Part shown: one piece after another, positions 25,803 to 35,634 of the stretch
Position numbering within the stretch: the first letter of the stretch is position 1
Layout: each line of letters starts with the position of its first letter
Source: Gluconobacter cadivus
GTDB lineage: Bacteria; Pseudomonadota; Alphaproteobacteria; Acetobacterales; Acetobacteraceae
NCBI RefSeq assembly: GCF_015244745.1
Contig: NZ_JABCQI010000002.1
Location: forward strand, 310,001 to 374,000
Reading direction: 5' to 3'
DNA: 64,000 nucleotides
The notes under the pieces: model-generated
Database searches by the model: none
What the model saw: only the letters and a program-made list of their open reading frames with translations
What the model was told of the DNA's origin: nothing
Program-made: the position numbers and the translations under genes

Positions 25803-27722
25803 TTGCTGCGCTGGTTTCTGGTTTCCATCCTGTCCCTCACCGTTCTCCTTCTGGCCCTGTTCGGCGCAGGATGGATCTGGATTGATCACCGGGACCTCGC
25901 CACCTTCGCCACGCCAAGGCTGGAGAAAAAGCTCGGCCGCACCGTCCATATCGGCGCCCTTCACATTCATCCGGGCACATGGCTGACCATCGACGCCGAC
26001 GACGTCTCCATCGCCAATATCGCCAACGGCACCCGCCCGCAGATGATGACGCTCGGCCATTTCGCCGCCCAGATCCGCCTGACCTCCCTGATCTGGGGTC
26101 CGCCTGAAGCGCGCAATATCGTTATTTCAAAGTTCTCCGGCCTGTTCGAGCGCACGCCCGCCCATCTGCCCAACTGGCGCTTCGGCCCCTACCAGAACGA
26201 GCCCCGCGCGCCCCTCACCCCCGAGGAACAGGCCAAAGCAGACACACCGCCCGATCTGAGCAACGCACCGGGCCTGCGTAACGCCACGATCCTCGACAGC
26301 GACGTCACCTACCGCTCGGCCAATGGCGCGTCCTACAGAACCACGCTTGAAAAGGTCACGTTCGCTTCCACCAGCGACAGCAGCCCGTTCACCATGACCC
26401 TGACCGGGGCCTATAACGACACCCCCGTCAGCATTTCCGCCGAAATGGAGCCCATCAGCGACCTCCGCAAGACGCCCCACCGCCCCTACGCCACCACAGC
26501 CCATGTCACCTCCGGCGACATGACCTCGGACTTCACCGGCACCCTGACGGACCCGATGAATTTCGAAGGCGTGGAAGGCCACACCACCGTCACCACCTCC
26601 ACCTCCGACACCTTGTTCAGCGTTGCGGGGATCACAGGCGACCACGCCCCCGTCAAACTGGCCCTGTCCGGCGATTTCAGCCATTCCGGCGATGACTGGC
26701 ACTTCACCAAAGCACAGGGCACCATCCAGACCAGCACGATGGAAAGCGGCGACTTCACCCTGATCGAAGGCAGCCATGGCAAACCCGATGACGTCACAGC
26801 CAAAACCGGCTTCGGACGCCTCGACATCAACGGCCTGATGCCCATCCTCGCCCCGCCGGGCGCAAAGGGCACCAAAAAAGGCCCCTCCACCCTGCACGCG
26901 GACCTTCTGCTCATCACGCCCCCCGATCCGGACCCGCTGGTCCATTTCGAGCTGACCGCCCGTCAGCTGATCTACAACGCGCTCAATTTTACCAACCTCA
27001 GGATTCAGGCCGCCCAGACCCCCAACCGGATTGAATTTCCCCTTCTGCGACTGGACTATATCGGCGCGTCCCTCAGCGCCGATGGCCGGATCGAAGCCGA
27101 CGGAAAATCGTCCCGCGTCGCAGCCGACGTGGTCCTGACGCATGGCGACATCGACCGCCTGCGCCGCGTCGCCGGTCTCGCGCCCGTTCCGGTCAAGGGC
27201 AGCCTGAACTTCCGCATCACCGCCGGTTCCAAGAACGTTCATACCCTCAACGAAGCCATCAGCCGCGCCGACATGACCGCCGCCGTCAGTATGGAAAAAG
27301 GCGAAATCGCAAAGGAAATCGTCGAGGCCGCCTCGATGGATCTGCGCCTGCTGTTCCGTCACGCCAAGGGTGTGACCCCCATCACCTGCCTGCTCGGCGT
27401 CCTTCAGATGCATCAGGGCATCGGCACCGTCATCCCGCTCCGCCTGCGCACAGGTGAGGGGACAATCGCGGCCAAGGCGAATTTCGACCTCAACCGCAGA
27501 TGGCTCGATCTCGTCTTCGCCAGCCGCCCCTTCTCGACGAGCTTCTTCGCGCTCGATGTTCCCGTGCGCGTCAGCGGCCCCTTCGACGCCCCGACCCTCT
27601 CCCTCGCCACATGGTCGAAGGTCGGGCGCGACATGCTCGCGGATTCCAACGCGGTCACGAACCTCCCTCCCGCCCTTCAGGGTTTCGCAGCTTCAAACGC
27701 CTGCGCCCGCCCCACGCGTTAA
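25803..27722 (+). CDS. AsmA-family protein
   Basis: A 639-residue envelope protein with one N-terminal membrane helix (FLVSILSLTVLLLALFGAGWIWI) and a long beta-rich periplasmic body. The early RLEKKLGRTVHIGALHI segment and the C-terminal NFDLNRRWLDLVFASRPF pattern are those of AsmA-like lipid-transport or outer-membrane assembly proteins. The only usable in-frame start is TTG at 25803, since a stop lies at 25788. Role is likely in envelope lipid homeostasis; substrate is unknown. The next gene, UDP-glucose dehydrogenase, follows 66 bases later on the same strand. Confidence 0.83.
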   Translation: MLRWFLVSILSLTVLLLALFGAGWIWIDHRDLATFATPRLEKKLGRTVHIGALHIHPGTWLTIDADDVSIANIANGTRPQMMTLGHFAAQIRLTSLIWGPPEARNIVISKFSGLFERTPAHLPNWRFGPYQNEPRAPLTPEEQAKADTPPDLSNAPGLRNATILDSDVTYRSANGASYRTTLEKVTFASTSDSSPFTMTLTGAYNDTPVSISAEMEPISDLRKTPHRPYATTAHVTSGDMTSDFTGTLTDPMNFEGVEGHTTVTTSTSDTLFSVAGITGDHAPVKLALSGDFSHSGDDWHFTKAQGTIQTSTMESGDFTLIEGSHGKPDDVTAKTGFGRLDINGLMPILAPPGAKGTKKGPSTLHADLLLITPPDPDPLVHFELTARQLIYNALNFTNLRIQAAQTPNRIEFPLLRLDYIGASLSADGRIEADGKSSRVAADVVLTHGDIDRLRRVAGLAPVPVKGSLNFRITAGSKNVHTLNEAISRADMTAAVSMEKGEIAKEIVEAASMDLRLLFRHAKGVTPITCLLGVLQMHQGIGTVIPLRLRTGEGTIAAKANFDLNRRWLDLVFASRPFSTSFFALDVPVRVSGPFDAPTLSLATWSKVGRDMLADSNAVTNLPPALQGFAASNACARPTR

Positions 27723-27788
27723 GGCCCGATTTGCACCTCATCCTGCCCCCGGCTATGCACGTCGGACCGTAAAAGAGAGGGTCCAGAG

Positions 27789-29114
27789 ATGCGTATTGCA
27801 ATGGTCGGTGGCGGATATGTCGGTCTCGTCTCGGGCGCCTGCTTCGCCGAGTTCGGAGCGGACGTCGCCATCGTGGAGCGGGACCCGAAAAAGCTCGCGG
27901 CCCTCCATGACGGCCGCATCCCCATCTACGAACCCGGACTGGACGCCCTCGTCAGCAGCAATGTCGCCTCCGGTCGCCTGACCTTCGGAGACGACCTCGG
28001 TGCGGCCATGGAAAACGCCGATGCCGTGTTCATTGCGGTCGGCACCCCCACCCGGCGCGGCGACGGCCACGCGGACCTCACCTATGTCTATGCGGCCGCG
28101 GAAGAAATCGCCCGTGCCGCCCGAACGGACCTTCTGGTCGTCACGAAATCGACCGTCCCCGTCGGCACGGGCCGCGAAGTCGCCCGCATCCTCCGCCAAA
28201 CCCGCCCGGACCTGACCTTCGACGTGGCCTCAAACCCCGAATTCCTGCGCGAAGGCAACGCGATTGACGATTTCATGCGCCCGGACCGGGTCATCGTCGG
28301 CATCGACCGCTCCGGCCCGGATGGCGGCAGCCGCGCGCAGAGCCTGATCGAACAGCTCTATCGCCCCCTCACAGCCATTCAGGCCCCGATCGTCCTGACG
28401 GATCTGGAAACGGCGGAACTGACCAAATACGCCGCCAATGCCTTCCTCGCGATGAAAGTCACCTTCATCAACGAAATGGCCGATCTGTGCGAAAAAGTCG
28501 GCGGCAATATCCATGACGTTGCCCGCGGCATGGGCCTCGACCAGCGGATCGGCAGCCGCTTCCTCAGCCCCGGACCAGGCTATGGCGGCTCCTGCTTCCC
28601 CAAGGACACCCGCGCCCTGACCGCCATCGCACAGGACGCCGGGGCCCCCACAAAACTCGTGGAAGCCACAGTCGCCATCAACGAAGCCCGCAAAACCGGC
28701 ATGGCCGAGCGCATCATCACACAGGCGGGCGGAACCCTTGAGGGCAAAACGGTCGGCATTCTCGGCCTGACCTTCAAACCCGATACGGACGACATGCGCG
28801 AAGCCGCGTCCCTGCCCATCCTTGCCCGCCTGCACGACGCAGGAGCGACCCTTCAGGTCTTCGACCCCGAAGGCATGGACGCCGCCCGCTCGCTCCTGCC
28901 TGACGGCGTGCGCTACTGCGAAGACGCTCTGTCAGCCGCGCAGGACGCCGATGTCGTGGTCGTCCTGACGGAATGGAACATGTTCCGCGCCCTCGACCCC
29001 CTCCGCCTGCGTGACGCGATGCGCGGCAAAGCCATCGCGGATCTGCGGAATATCTGGAGCCCCGACCTCATGCGCGAGGCCGGATTCAGTTACCAGTCCA
29101 TCGGCCGTCCCTGA
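27789..29114 (+). CDS. ugd: UDP-glucose 6-dehydrogenase
   Basis: A 441-residue NAD-dependent enzyme oxidising UDP-glucose to UDP-glucuronate for exopolysaccharide or LPS. It has the N-terminal NAD motif GGGYVGLVSGACFAEFG, the NPEFLREG substrate loop, the LTDLETAELTKYAANAFLAMK helix, and catalytic Cys269 in GGSCFPKD. The C-terminal domain carries GLTFKPDTDDMREA. Length and all catalytic residues are normal. A hairpin (29103-29124) overlaps the stop codon. A sugar transporter is convergent downstream. Confidence 0.97.
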   Translation: MRIAMVGGGYVGLVSGACFAEFGADVAIVERDPKKLAALHDGRIPIYEPGLDALVSSNVASGRLTFGDDLGAAMENADAVFIAVGTPTRRGDGHADLTYVYAAAEEIARAARTDLLVVTKSTVPVGTGREVARILRQTRPDLTFDVASNPEFLREGNAIDDFMRPDRVIVGIDRSGPDGGSRAQSLIEQLYRPLTAIQAPIVLTDLETAELTKYAANAFLAMKVTFINEMADLCEKVGGNIHDVARGMGLDQRIGSRFLSPGPGYGGSCFPKDTRALTAIAQDAGAPTKLVEATVAINEARKTGMAERIITQAGGTLEGKTVGILGLTFKPDTDDMREAASLPILARLHDAGATLQVFDPEGMDAARSLLPDGVRYCEDALSAAQDADVVVVLTEWNMFRALDPLRLRDAMRGKAIADLRNIWSPDLMREAGFSYQSIGRP

Positions 29115-29124
29115 AGGGACGGCC
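29103..29124 (+). other. hairpin spanning the ugd stop codon
   Basis: GGCCGTCCCT pairs with AGGGACGGCC with only two bases between (a slightly larger loop in practice), followed by TTAAG. It lies between the convergent ugd and sugar-transporter genes and probably limits read-through. Confidence 0.55.
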
Positions 29125-29137
29125 TTAAGAACCTGCC

Positions 29138-30547
29138 TTAGCGGGCCTGAGCTTCAGCCCGGGCCGCAGCACGATCCACCGGCGCAAACGTCCCGTTCTT
29201 CAGACGCCGCTCGAGTTCCTCAAGCGACTGCCCCTTGGTCTCCGGCACATAGCGCAGCACGAACCAGAACGCGAAGGCATTGACGGCGGCAAACAGCCAG
29301 AACGTCCATCCCGCACCCAGAACCTGCACCAGAGACAGCGTCGTCAGCGAAATCACCAGATCCGCGCCCCAGTGCCCACCAGCGACGAGGCTCATGCCCT
29401 TGCTGCGGCAGGACAGCGGATAGACTTCTGCACCCACCAGCCAGATCGCAACCGACAGACTGCCCGTATTGAAAATGGTGTAGGCCATCACCGCAGCCAC
29501 CGTGATCCACGCCCCGACACCACCCGTCAGATGCATCGCAAACGCCGTCCCCAGAACGACCAGCGCCACCACAGCTCCCGGCAGCAGACGCAGCAGCAGC
29601 GTGCGCCGTCCCCAGTTATCAACGGCCCAACCGCCAAACACCGTCGCAAACACCATGCCCACACCCACGGCCACAGATGTCAGCAGCGCTGAATCCTGAC
29701 CAAAGCCCGCATCGGCAAAAATCGTCGGCGCGTAATACATGACCGCATTGATGCCCGTGAACTGGCACAGCAGCGCAATGCCTACCGAAGCCATCAGCGC
29801 AGGCCGCACCCACGGCTTCGCCAGCTCGGACCAAGGCGCCTGCACATCGTGGTTCTCGAGAATGCCGTCCAGTTCCCGATCCGCAATCTCGTCGGTCGCC
29901 CGCACCCGCCGCAGAACCATCCGCGCCTCTTCGGTCTGACCGTTCAGAGCCAGCCAGCGCGGACTGTTCGGCAGAAACGCCATGCCCAGAAACAGGATCA
30001 GCGCCGGAAGCATCCCGATTCCGAACATCAGACGCCAGCTCGAATCTCGCAGAAGATAGCCGGTGATAAAGGAAATCGTCACACCGGACACCACCGCAAG
30101 CTGAAACCCCACGACAAGGCGCCCACGACGCTCGGGAGGGGAGATCTCAGCGATATAGATCGGTACGATCTGCGACGCCCCGCCAATCGCCAGCCCAAGA
30201 ATCAGACGTGCGAGGATCAGAACAGCCACGCTGTGCGCCGAGGCCACGATGACCGTTCCCACAAGGAACAGCGCCGCCGCAATCATCACCGTCCGCCGAC
30301 GCCCGAGCCGGTCAGAAATTCCACCCGCCACCAGACACCCGATCAGAGCGCCCAGAATAATGGCGGATGTCACGACTTCCGCGCCAAGCGTATCCAGATG
30401 AAACTCATTGCGAAGCTGGAGCAGCGCGGAGGAAATGATGCCGGTATCATACCCGAACAGCAGCCCGCCCGTTGCCGAAATCGTTGCAATGAAATTCGTC
30501 AGAGCATTCCCGCTCAACCTCATGGACCCGTTCGTGCCCTGCATCAT
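29138..30547 (-). CDS. MFS sugar-porter family transporter
   Basis: A 469-residue, 12-helix sugar:proton symporter of the GalP/XylE type. Diagnostic motifs are FGYDTGIISSALL in helix 1, GGISDRLGRRRTVM after helix 2, PERRGRL after helix 4, PNSPRWL after helix 6 and PETKGQSLEELERRL near the C-terminus. All are present in order. Two adjacent ATG codons (30547 and 30544) make the exact start uncertain. Specific sugar cannot be read from the sequence. It stands alone, convergent with ugd. Confidence 0.94.
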   Translation of the reverse strand: MMQGTNGSMRLSGNALTNFIATISATGGLLFGYDTGIISSALLQLRNEFHLDTLGAEVVTSAIILGALIGCLVAGGISDRLGRRRTVMIAAALFLVGTVIVASAHSVAVLILARLILGLAIGGASQIVPIYIAEISPPERRGRLVVGFQLAVVSGVTISFITGYLLRDSSWRLMFGIGMLPALILFLGMAFLPNSPRWLALNGQTEEARMVLRRVRATDEIADRELDGILENHDVQAPWSELAKPWVRPALMASVGIALLCQFTGINAVMYYAPTIFADAGFGQDSALLTSVAVGVGMVFATVFGGWAVDNWGRRTLLLRLLPGAVVALVVLGTAFAMHLTGGVGAWITVAAVMAYTIFNTGSLSVAIWLVGAEVYPLSCRSKGMSLVAGGHWGADLVISLTTLSLVQVLGAGWTFWLFAAVNAFAFWFVLRYVPETKGQSLEELERRLKNGTFAPVDRAAARAEAQAR

Positions 30548-30693
30548 AAAACCTTCCGCCGCGAAGCCGCAGACCGTTATTGTGTAAACAATCCGTCCTC
30601 TTTAACGCTCCATCTCACGGAAGTAACATCACAAAAGTGACGGTTTTCGTTTTTTACGTGAAATTTTTCGTGTCCACGTCCTTTCTCCAGACA

Positions 30694-30727
30694 TGAAAAA
30701 ACCCCCTTCCCAAATGGGAAGGGGGTC
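30694..30727 (-). terminator. intrinsic terminator of the cys operon
   Basis: On the minus strand CCCCCTTCCC pairs with GGGAAGGGGG around ATTT, followed by TTTTTT, about 30 bases after the cysNC stop. Confidence 0.94.
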
Positions 30728-30755
30728 TGACACCACATCAGCAGCAAAAAGAGCC

Positions 30756-32636
30756 TTACGGCTGGACAATCCGCAGAATGAACGCCGTCAAAGTATTCAC
30801 GGCATCATGCTCCAGACGGTCCGCAGCCAGACGCAGCTCCGGCGACACCGGTGCCTCATAAGGCGCGGAAACGCCCGTAAACTCCGGGATTTTTCCCGAA
30901 CGCGCCGCCGCATACAGCCCCTTGGGGTCCCGCTTTTCGCAGGTCTGCAGCGGTGTATCGACGAAGACTTCATGGAAGTTCTCGCCCACGATCTGCCGCG
31001 CCTGCGCCCGGTCCGCCTCAAGCGGAGACACCAGCGCCACGATCACGACCTGACCGCTCTCGGCCAGAATTTTCGCCACATGCGCCGCACGGCGGATGTT
31101 TTCGCGACGGTCTTCCGGTGAGAAGCCAAGATCGCTGCACAGCCCGGCCCGCAACGTGTCCCCATCCAGAACGGTCGCATTGATCGCCTGTTCCGAAAGG
31201 GCCAGCTCTGCCGCCCGCGCCACCGTGCTCTTGCCAGACCCCGGCAGCCCCGTAAGCCAGAACACGCCGCTCTTGTGACCGCGCGTCTGGACCTGACGGG
31301 CCGCAGACACACGGCTGGCTGTCGGATGAATGGCATGTTCGCCGTCCGCCAGTTCAGCCGGACCGATCAGCGGCGCACCGCCGACGATGCGCTGGTAACG
31401 ATCCACCAGAACACCACGCCCATCACCAAAGCCCGGCGCGAACGGATCGAACAACACAGCATGAGACGCCGCCAGCGTGATTTCCGCAAACCCGTCCGGC
31501 GGCACGCTGTCGCCCTCACGCAGGGTCAGATCTTCCAGATCCACCACGGCATCGATGGACGCCACCGTCACATCATGCTCGGCCGTCGCCAGACGCAGCG
31601 TGAAGCTCTCGCCCACCCGCAGCGGCTCACCCCGCAGCCAGAACAGGCGCGTGCGAATCCGAGCCGAACGCTCCGGCGCCGCAGCCTTGTCATCTGCCGG
31701 GAACAGCAGATCGCCCCGATCCGGAACCAGATCCGGCTCCAGACGCAGCGCGATGGACTCGCCCGCACCCGCAACCGGAAGCTCCGGCGCATGCCAGCGG
31801 CAGACTTCCGCAACCGTCGCAACCTGCCCCTGCGCACCAATCGTCAGACGGTCGCCCGCACGGACGGTTCCGCGTTCAATCCGCCCCGCCACATAGCGCA
31901 CGCCATCAAAACGATAGACATCCTGCACCGGCATCCGGAACGGCAACGCAGCGCGCGAGGCCGGCGGCGGCACATTGGCCAGAGCCTCCACCAGCGTCGG
32001 CCCCTTGTACCAGAGCGAACGCTCGGAACGGCTGGCGATGTTATCGCCATCGCGCGCAGACGCCGGAACAACAGCCTCAACCTCGATTTCCAGACGGCCC
32101 AGAAGCTGGCGCACATCGGACTCGACCTTGACGATCTTCGCTTCGTCAAAGTCCAGCAGATCGGACTTGTTAAGCAGCACGATCACATGACGAATGCCGA
32201 TCAGACGCAGCAACATGGCATGACGCCGTGTCTGCTCCTGCGCGCCCTCCTTGGCATCGACGACCAGCACGGCGGCCTCCGCATCGGCGGCCCCGGTAAT
32301 CATGTTGCGCAGGAACTGACGATGGCCCGGCGCGTCCACGATCACGAATTCCCGCGACCCCAGACGGAACGGAATCCGCGTGGAATCAACCGTCACGCCC
32401 TGATCGCGCTCGATCTGAAGGGAATCGAGCAGGAAGCTCCACTCCACCGCCAGCCCACGCTTGCGGCTGCTCTCGACGATCTGCGCCAGCTTGCCGTCCT
32501 GAAGGCTGTCGGTGTCATACAGCAGACGCCCTATCAGCGAGGACTTGCCATGGTCGACATGCCCGACAATGACGATAGGTGTTGCCGCAGCACGATGGGT
32601 CTCGGAATACTGTCCGATCACGATATTATCGCCCAT
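30756..32636 (-). CDS. cysNC: bifunctional sulfate adenylyltransferase subunit 1 / APS kinase
   Basis: A fused 626-residue protein. The N-terminal two-thirds is the CysN GTPase that drives ATP sulfurylase, with [17 protein letters not shown] (P-loop), DAPGH and NKSDLLD. The C-terminal third is APS kinase (CysC), with a second P-loop [13 protein letters not shown] at about residue 463, giving PAPS. GTG at 32642 would overlap cysD as GTGA; ATG at 32636 is the alternative I list. It follows cysD directly in the operon cysH-cysD-cysNC and ends at a strong terminator. Confidence 0.95.
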   Translation of the reverse strand: MGDNIVIGQYSETHRAAATPIVIVGHVDHGKSSLIGRLLYDTDSLQDGKLAQIVESSRKRGLAVEWSFLLDSLQIERDQGVTVDSTRIPFRLGSREFVIVDAPGHRQFLRNMITGAADAEAAVLVVDAKEGAQEQTRRHAMLLRLIGIRHVIVLLNKSDLLDFDEAKIVKVESDVRQLLGRLEIEVEAVVPASARDGDNIASRSERSLWYKGPTLVEALANVPPPASRAALPFRMPVQDVYRFDGVRYVAGRIERGTVRAGDRLTIGAQGQVATVAEVCRWHAPELPVAGAGESIALRLEPDLVPDRGDLLFPADDKAAAPERSARIRTRLFWLRGEPLRVGESFTLRLATAEHDVTVASIDAVVDLEDLTLREGDSVPPDGFAEITLAASHAVLFDPFAPGFGDGRGVLVDRYQRIVGGAPLIGPAELADGEHAIHPTASRVSAARQVQTRGHKSGVFWLTGLPGSGKSTVARAAELALSEQAINATVLDGDTLRAGLCSDLGFSPEDRRENIRRAAHVAKILAESGQVVIVALVSPLEADRAQARQIVGENFHEVFVDTPLQTCEKRDPKGLYAAARSGKIPEFTGVSAPYEAPVSPELRLAADRLEHDAVNTLTAFILRIVQP

Positions 32637-32638
32637 TG

Positions 32639-33514
32639 TCACAGATACCCCGCCACACGCAGACGCTCGAACACGTCTTCGGATTCATGATCCATCGCAC
32701 GCCCCGCACGCTCGGACGTCCGGCTGGTTTCCAGTTCGGCAATCACTTCCGCCACGGTGGACGCATTGCTCTCGATCGGATTGGTGATGTCCTGATCGCC
32801 CAGCGAGCGATACCGCTTGCCGTCTTTCGCGAAATACAGATCCACCAGCGGGATGTTCTCGCGCTCGATGTAGCGCCAGATGTCGATCTCGCGCCATGAC
32901 AGCAACGGATGGACACGGATATGCATGCCGTCTTCATATGGCGTCGCATACTGGTCCCAGAACTCGGGCGGCTGATTGCGCACATCCCAGCGATGCCCCG
33001 CACCACGCGGGCTGAACACGCGCTCTTTCGCCCGTGTCGCCTGCTCGTCACGACGGATACCCGCAATGACGCCACGCAGCTTGTGCTTCTCGATCATCGC
33101 AGCCAGACCAGCCGTCTTGCGCGCGGCAGAGCGGGCAGCAGGCGGAAGCGACGGGTCGATTTCCTCAACCGGCGGGCAGTAGCCCAGAAGCAGGTCAAGA
33201 TCCCATTTCTTCGTATATTCGTCGCGGAACGCATACATTTCCGGGAATTTCTTCTCGGTATCGACATGCATGACCGGGAACGGCACACGTCCCATGAACG
33301 CCTTGCGCGCCAGCCACACCATCACATTGCTGTCCTTGCCCAGCGACCACAGCAGGGACAGGGGCTTCAGCTTGCGATAGGCCTCGCGCAGAATGAAAAT
33401 GCTCTGGGCCTCAAGCTGGTCCAGATCATCCATGATCCGTGGTTGTGCCAAGCTTGTGGTGGACTGATCCCGCGACAGGATCGGTGTCTGCGTCATTATC
33501 CGCTCCGTAGTCAT
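32639..33514 (-). CDS. cysD: sulfate adenylyltransferase subunit 2
   Basis: The catalytic PP-loop ATP sulfurylase subunit, partner of CysN, making APS from sulfate and ATP. The 291-residue product has [22 protein letters not shown] (PP-loop region), [15 protein letters not shown], and the [18 protein letters not shown] block, all standard. The start at 33514 overlaps the cysH stop as ATGA (33511-33514); fifteen more codons upstream are open but lie within cysH. Tight coupling to cysH and cysNC implies fixed stoichiometry. Confidence 0.96.
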   Translation of the reverse strand: MTTERIMTQTPILSRDQSTTSLAQPRIMDDLDQLEAQSIFILREAYRKLKPLSLLWSLGKDSNVMVWLARKAFMGRVPFPVMHVDTEKKFPEMYAFRDEYTKKWDLDLLLGYCPPVEEIDPSLPPAARSAARKTAGLAAMIEKHKLRGVIAGIRRDEQATRAKERVFSPRGAGHRWDVRNQPPEFWDQYATPYEDGMHIRVHPLLSWREIDIWRYIERENIPLVDLYFAKDGKRYRSLGDQDITNPIESNASTVAEVIAELETSRTSERAGRAMDHESEDVFERLRVAGYL

Positions 33515-34191
33515 GCCGGCCTGTGAATGCCACATTCCGTCTTGGCCAGACCGGCCCACCGGCCCGCCCGTCCATCTTCACCATCCTTGACCGCCCTTGT
33601 GCACGGAGCACAACCGATCGAGGTGTAACCTTTTGCAACCAGGGGGTGCCGCGGCAGATCCCGGCGCTGCATCTGCGCCTCAATCTGCGCCGGGCCCCAG
33701 CCCGCCAGCGGGTTGAGCTTCACGCTGCCATCAGGCTGTGGGTCCAGAACCGGCAACGCCGTGCGCGTTGCGGACTGGCTGCGCTTGCGCCCCGTAATCC
33801 AGACATCGAATTCCGGCAGCACCAGATCCAGCGGCTCAACCTTGCGCAACGCACAGCACGCATCCGGATCGAACGCAGCCAACTGGTCCTGCGGATCACG
33901 GTCATGCAACGCTTTGGGCATGGGCGAGAGGATCCGCACATCAGACAGACCCAGACTGCGCACCAGACGGTCGCGATACTCCAGCGTCTCAGGAAAATGC
34001 CGCTTCGTATCCAGAAAAAACACCGGAACAGACGGATCGATCTGCGCCACCAGATCCAGCAGAACCGCCGACTCCGCCCCGAAAGACGACACCACAGCAA
34101 CACGCCCGCGCAGCCGTGTCAGCGTCTCCTGCAAAATCCGGTCTTCCGGGACCTGCCGAAGATGATCCAGTTCCGTCCGTGAAAGAGACAT
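33511..34191 (-). CDS. cysH: APS/PAPS reductase of the iron-sulfur type
   Basis: A 226-residue thioredoxin-dependent reductase producing sulfite. It carries the CC pair (DACCALRK) and the CxxC pair (IGCAPCT) that bind a [4Fe-4S] cluster, and the C-terminal KTECGIH catalytic Cys. Enzymes with those pairs generally use APS, some also PAPS. The start at 34191 follows an AGGT-type ribosome site; GTG at 34200 is also open. It is first in the operon, ahead of cysD and an APS kinase fusion, so both the APS and PAPS routes seem encoded. Sulfite reductase is not in the window. Confidence 0.94.
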   Translation of the reverse strand: MSLSRTELDHLRQVPEDRILQETLTRLRGRVAVVSSFGAESAVLLDLVAQIDPSVPVFFLDTKRHFPETLEYRDRLVRSLGLSDVRILSPMPKALHDRDPQDQLAAFDPDACCALRKVEPLDLVLPEFDVWITGRKRSQSATRTALPVLDPQPDGSVKLNPLAGWGPAQIEAQMQRRDLPRHPLVAKGYTSIGCAPCTRAVKDGEDGRAGRWAGLAKTECGIHRPA

Positions 34192-34267
34192 GTGTCGCAC
34201 CTGCCTGTGTCCAGATCAGTTCGACCGCTCAGGCGGCCTGCCAGAGACATAGGCGCACACCTGCCAA

Positions 34268-34303
34268 AAATAAACTATTTTGTTTGATATAACTTTTTTG
34301 TTT
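34268..34303 (-). promoter_or_regulatory. 18-base tandem direct repeat upstream of cysH
   Basis: On the minus strand AAACAAAAAAGTTATATC is followed directly by AAACAAAATAGTTTATTT, 15 of 18 positions identical. It is AT-rich in a GC-rich genome and lies 77-112 bases before the cysH start, a normal place for an activator or promoter array. Function as a sulfur-responsive operator is inference. Confidence 0.5.
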
Positions 34304-34419
34304 AGTTTTAATTATTCATCACACAAATTGGTTCGAAACCATAAAAAATGGCCTCAGACGCCATTTCTGAATGAAGTGAAATGCGCTCCCGTCCCGACAG
34401 CCCCACCCAAAACATCATC

Positions 34420-34435
34420 TGGCACGGTTCCTGCA
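34420..34435 (+). promoter_or_regulatory. near-consensus sigma-54 promoter, antisense toward pspF
   Basis: TGGCACGGTTCCTGCA has the invariant GG-N10-GC of sigma-54 promoters and matches the TGGCACG-N4-TTGCA consensus at all but one position. It lies 24 bases beyond the pspF stop, directed rightward into the 3' end of that gene. Start of transcription would be near 34446. No plus-strand gene follows, so it may drive an antisense RNA. Confidence 0.5.
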
Positions 34436-34459
34436 TCAGAGGGCTTCATGGACACGCCC

Positions 34460-35536
34460 TCACTCCTTCACGCCAAGCGCCTTCCGCGCCTCCTTGTCGG
34501 CCAGCCCGTGCAGCCGCAGATGATGGCGGAACTGGTAGTAGGTCAGACCCAGCAGTTCTGCCGCGCGCCGCTGGCTGAACTGCGCCTCGCGCAAAGCAGC
34601 TTCCAGCAAACTGCGCTCATGCGTCCTGACATCCGCCCCGAAATCACGCGGGAACGTCAGCGTCTCTCCCTCTGCCGGAACAACCACAGGCACCGCCGTC
34701 ACCACACGCTGAACCTGCACGTTCTTCCAGTCAGGCACGACGAACGGGTCCAGCACGATCTCGTCCAGCGCCTTTTCCGGCCGATCCATCCTGTAGACGC
34801 TGCGCTCCACCACATTGCGCAATTCGCGGACGTTGCCGGGCCAGTCATAGGCCTGCAGCCGCTCCAGCGCGCGCTCCGTAAACCCCGCAAACATCTTCCG
34901 CCCCAGTTCCGCACTCATGCGGGTGGCAAAATGCTCGGCCAGCAGGGAAATATCCTCCGGACGCGCCCGCAGCGGCGGGATATTCACAACATCGAAAGCC
35001 AGCCGGTCCAGCAGATCCGCCCGGAAGCGCCCTTCCCGCGCCATGGCGGGCAGATCCGCATTGGTCGCCCCGATCAGCCGCACATCCACCCGGATGGTCT
35101 CGCTGCCGCCCACACGCTCGAAGCTGCCATATTCAATCACCCGCAGCAGCTTTTCCTGCACGGCCTGAGACGCGGTGCCGATCTCGTCCAGAAACATCGT
35201 GCCCCCGTCCGCCCGCTCAAAGCGCGACAGACGCCGCTTCTGCGCGCCGGTGAACGCCCCCGCCTCATGGCCGAACAGTTCGCTGTCCAGAAGCGCTTCG
35301 GGCAGGGCCGCGCAGTTGAGCTTCACCAGCGGCCGGTCCCACCGGTCCGACAGCAGAGCCAGACGCGCCGCCACCAGTTCCTTGCCGGTCCCGCGCTCTC
35401 CGATCACCAGAACCGGACGCCGCAGGGGCGCCAGACGGGAGACCTGATCCAGCATCCCCAGAAATGCCGGAGCCCGCCCGATCGGGGTCGGCACCTCGTC
35501 GATATCGGTGCTTCTCGCCATTTTATGGTCTCTCAC
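34460..35536 (-). CDS. pspF: PspF-type sigma-54-dependent activator
   Basis: A 358-residue AAA+ enhancer-binding protein lacking any N-terminal sensor domain, as in PspF. The Walker A is GERGTGKELVAARLALLS, the sigma-54 contact loop is AGAFTGAQ, Walker B is GTMFLDEIG, and the arginine-finger region is FRADLLDRLAF. The C-terminal Fis-type helix-turn-helix contains SQRRAAELLGLTYYQFRHHL. It diverges from pspA over 98 bases, the standard psp layout. PspA is expected to inhibit it. A sigma-54 promoter just past its 3' end points back into it. Confidence 0.95.
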   Translation of the reverse strand: MRDHKMARSTDIDEVPTPIGRAPAFLGMLDQVSRLAPLRRPVLVIGERGTGKELVAARLALLSDRWDRPLVKLNCAALPEALLDSELFGHEAGAFTGAQKRRLSRFERADGGTMFLDEIGTASQAVQEKLLRVIEYGSFERVGGSETIRVDVRLIGATNADLPAMAREGRFRADLLDRLAFDVVNIPPLRARPEDISLLAEHFATRMSAELGRKMFAGFTERALERLQAYDWPGNVRELRNVVERSVYRMDRPEKALDEIVLDPFVVPDWKNVQVQRVVTAVPVVVPAEGETLTFPRDFGADVRTHERSLLEAALREAQFSQRRAAELLGLTYYQFRHHLRLHGLADKEARKALGVKE

Positions 35537-35634
35537 GCCCCCGTTCAGGTCTTCAGTTCATAACACCCTCAAAACAGCATCACTGACAAGAGCAGGGATC
35601 TGTCCTAAGTCTCTTCAACAGGAAGGAAAGCATC

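Noticed and set aside
31275-32690. 471-codon plus-strand open frame
   Set aside because: Antisense shadow of cysNC.
34280-35563. 427-codon plus-strand open frame
   Set aside because: Complement of pspF and its flanks; His/Gln/Arg-rich shadow product typical of antisense to C-ending codons. The sigma-54 promoter inside it is reported separately.
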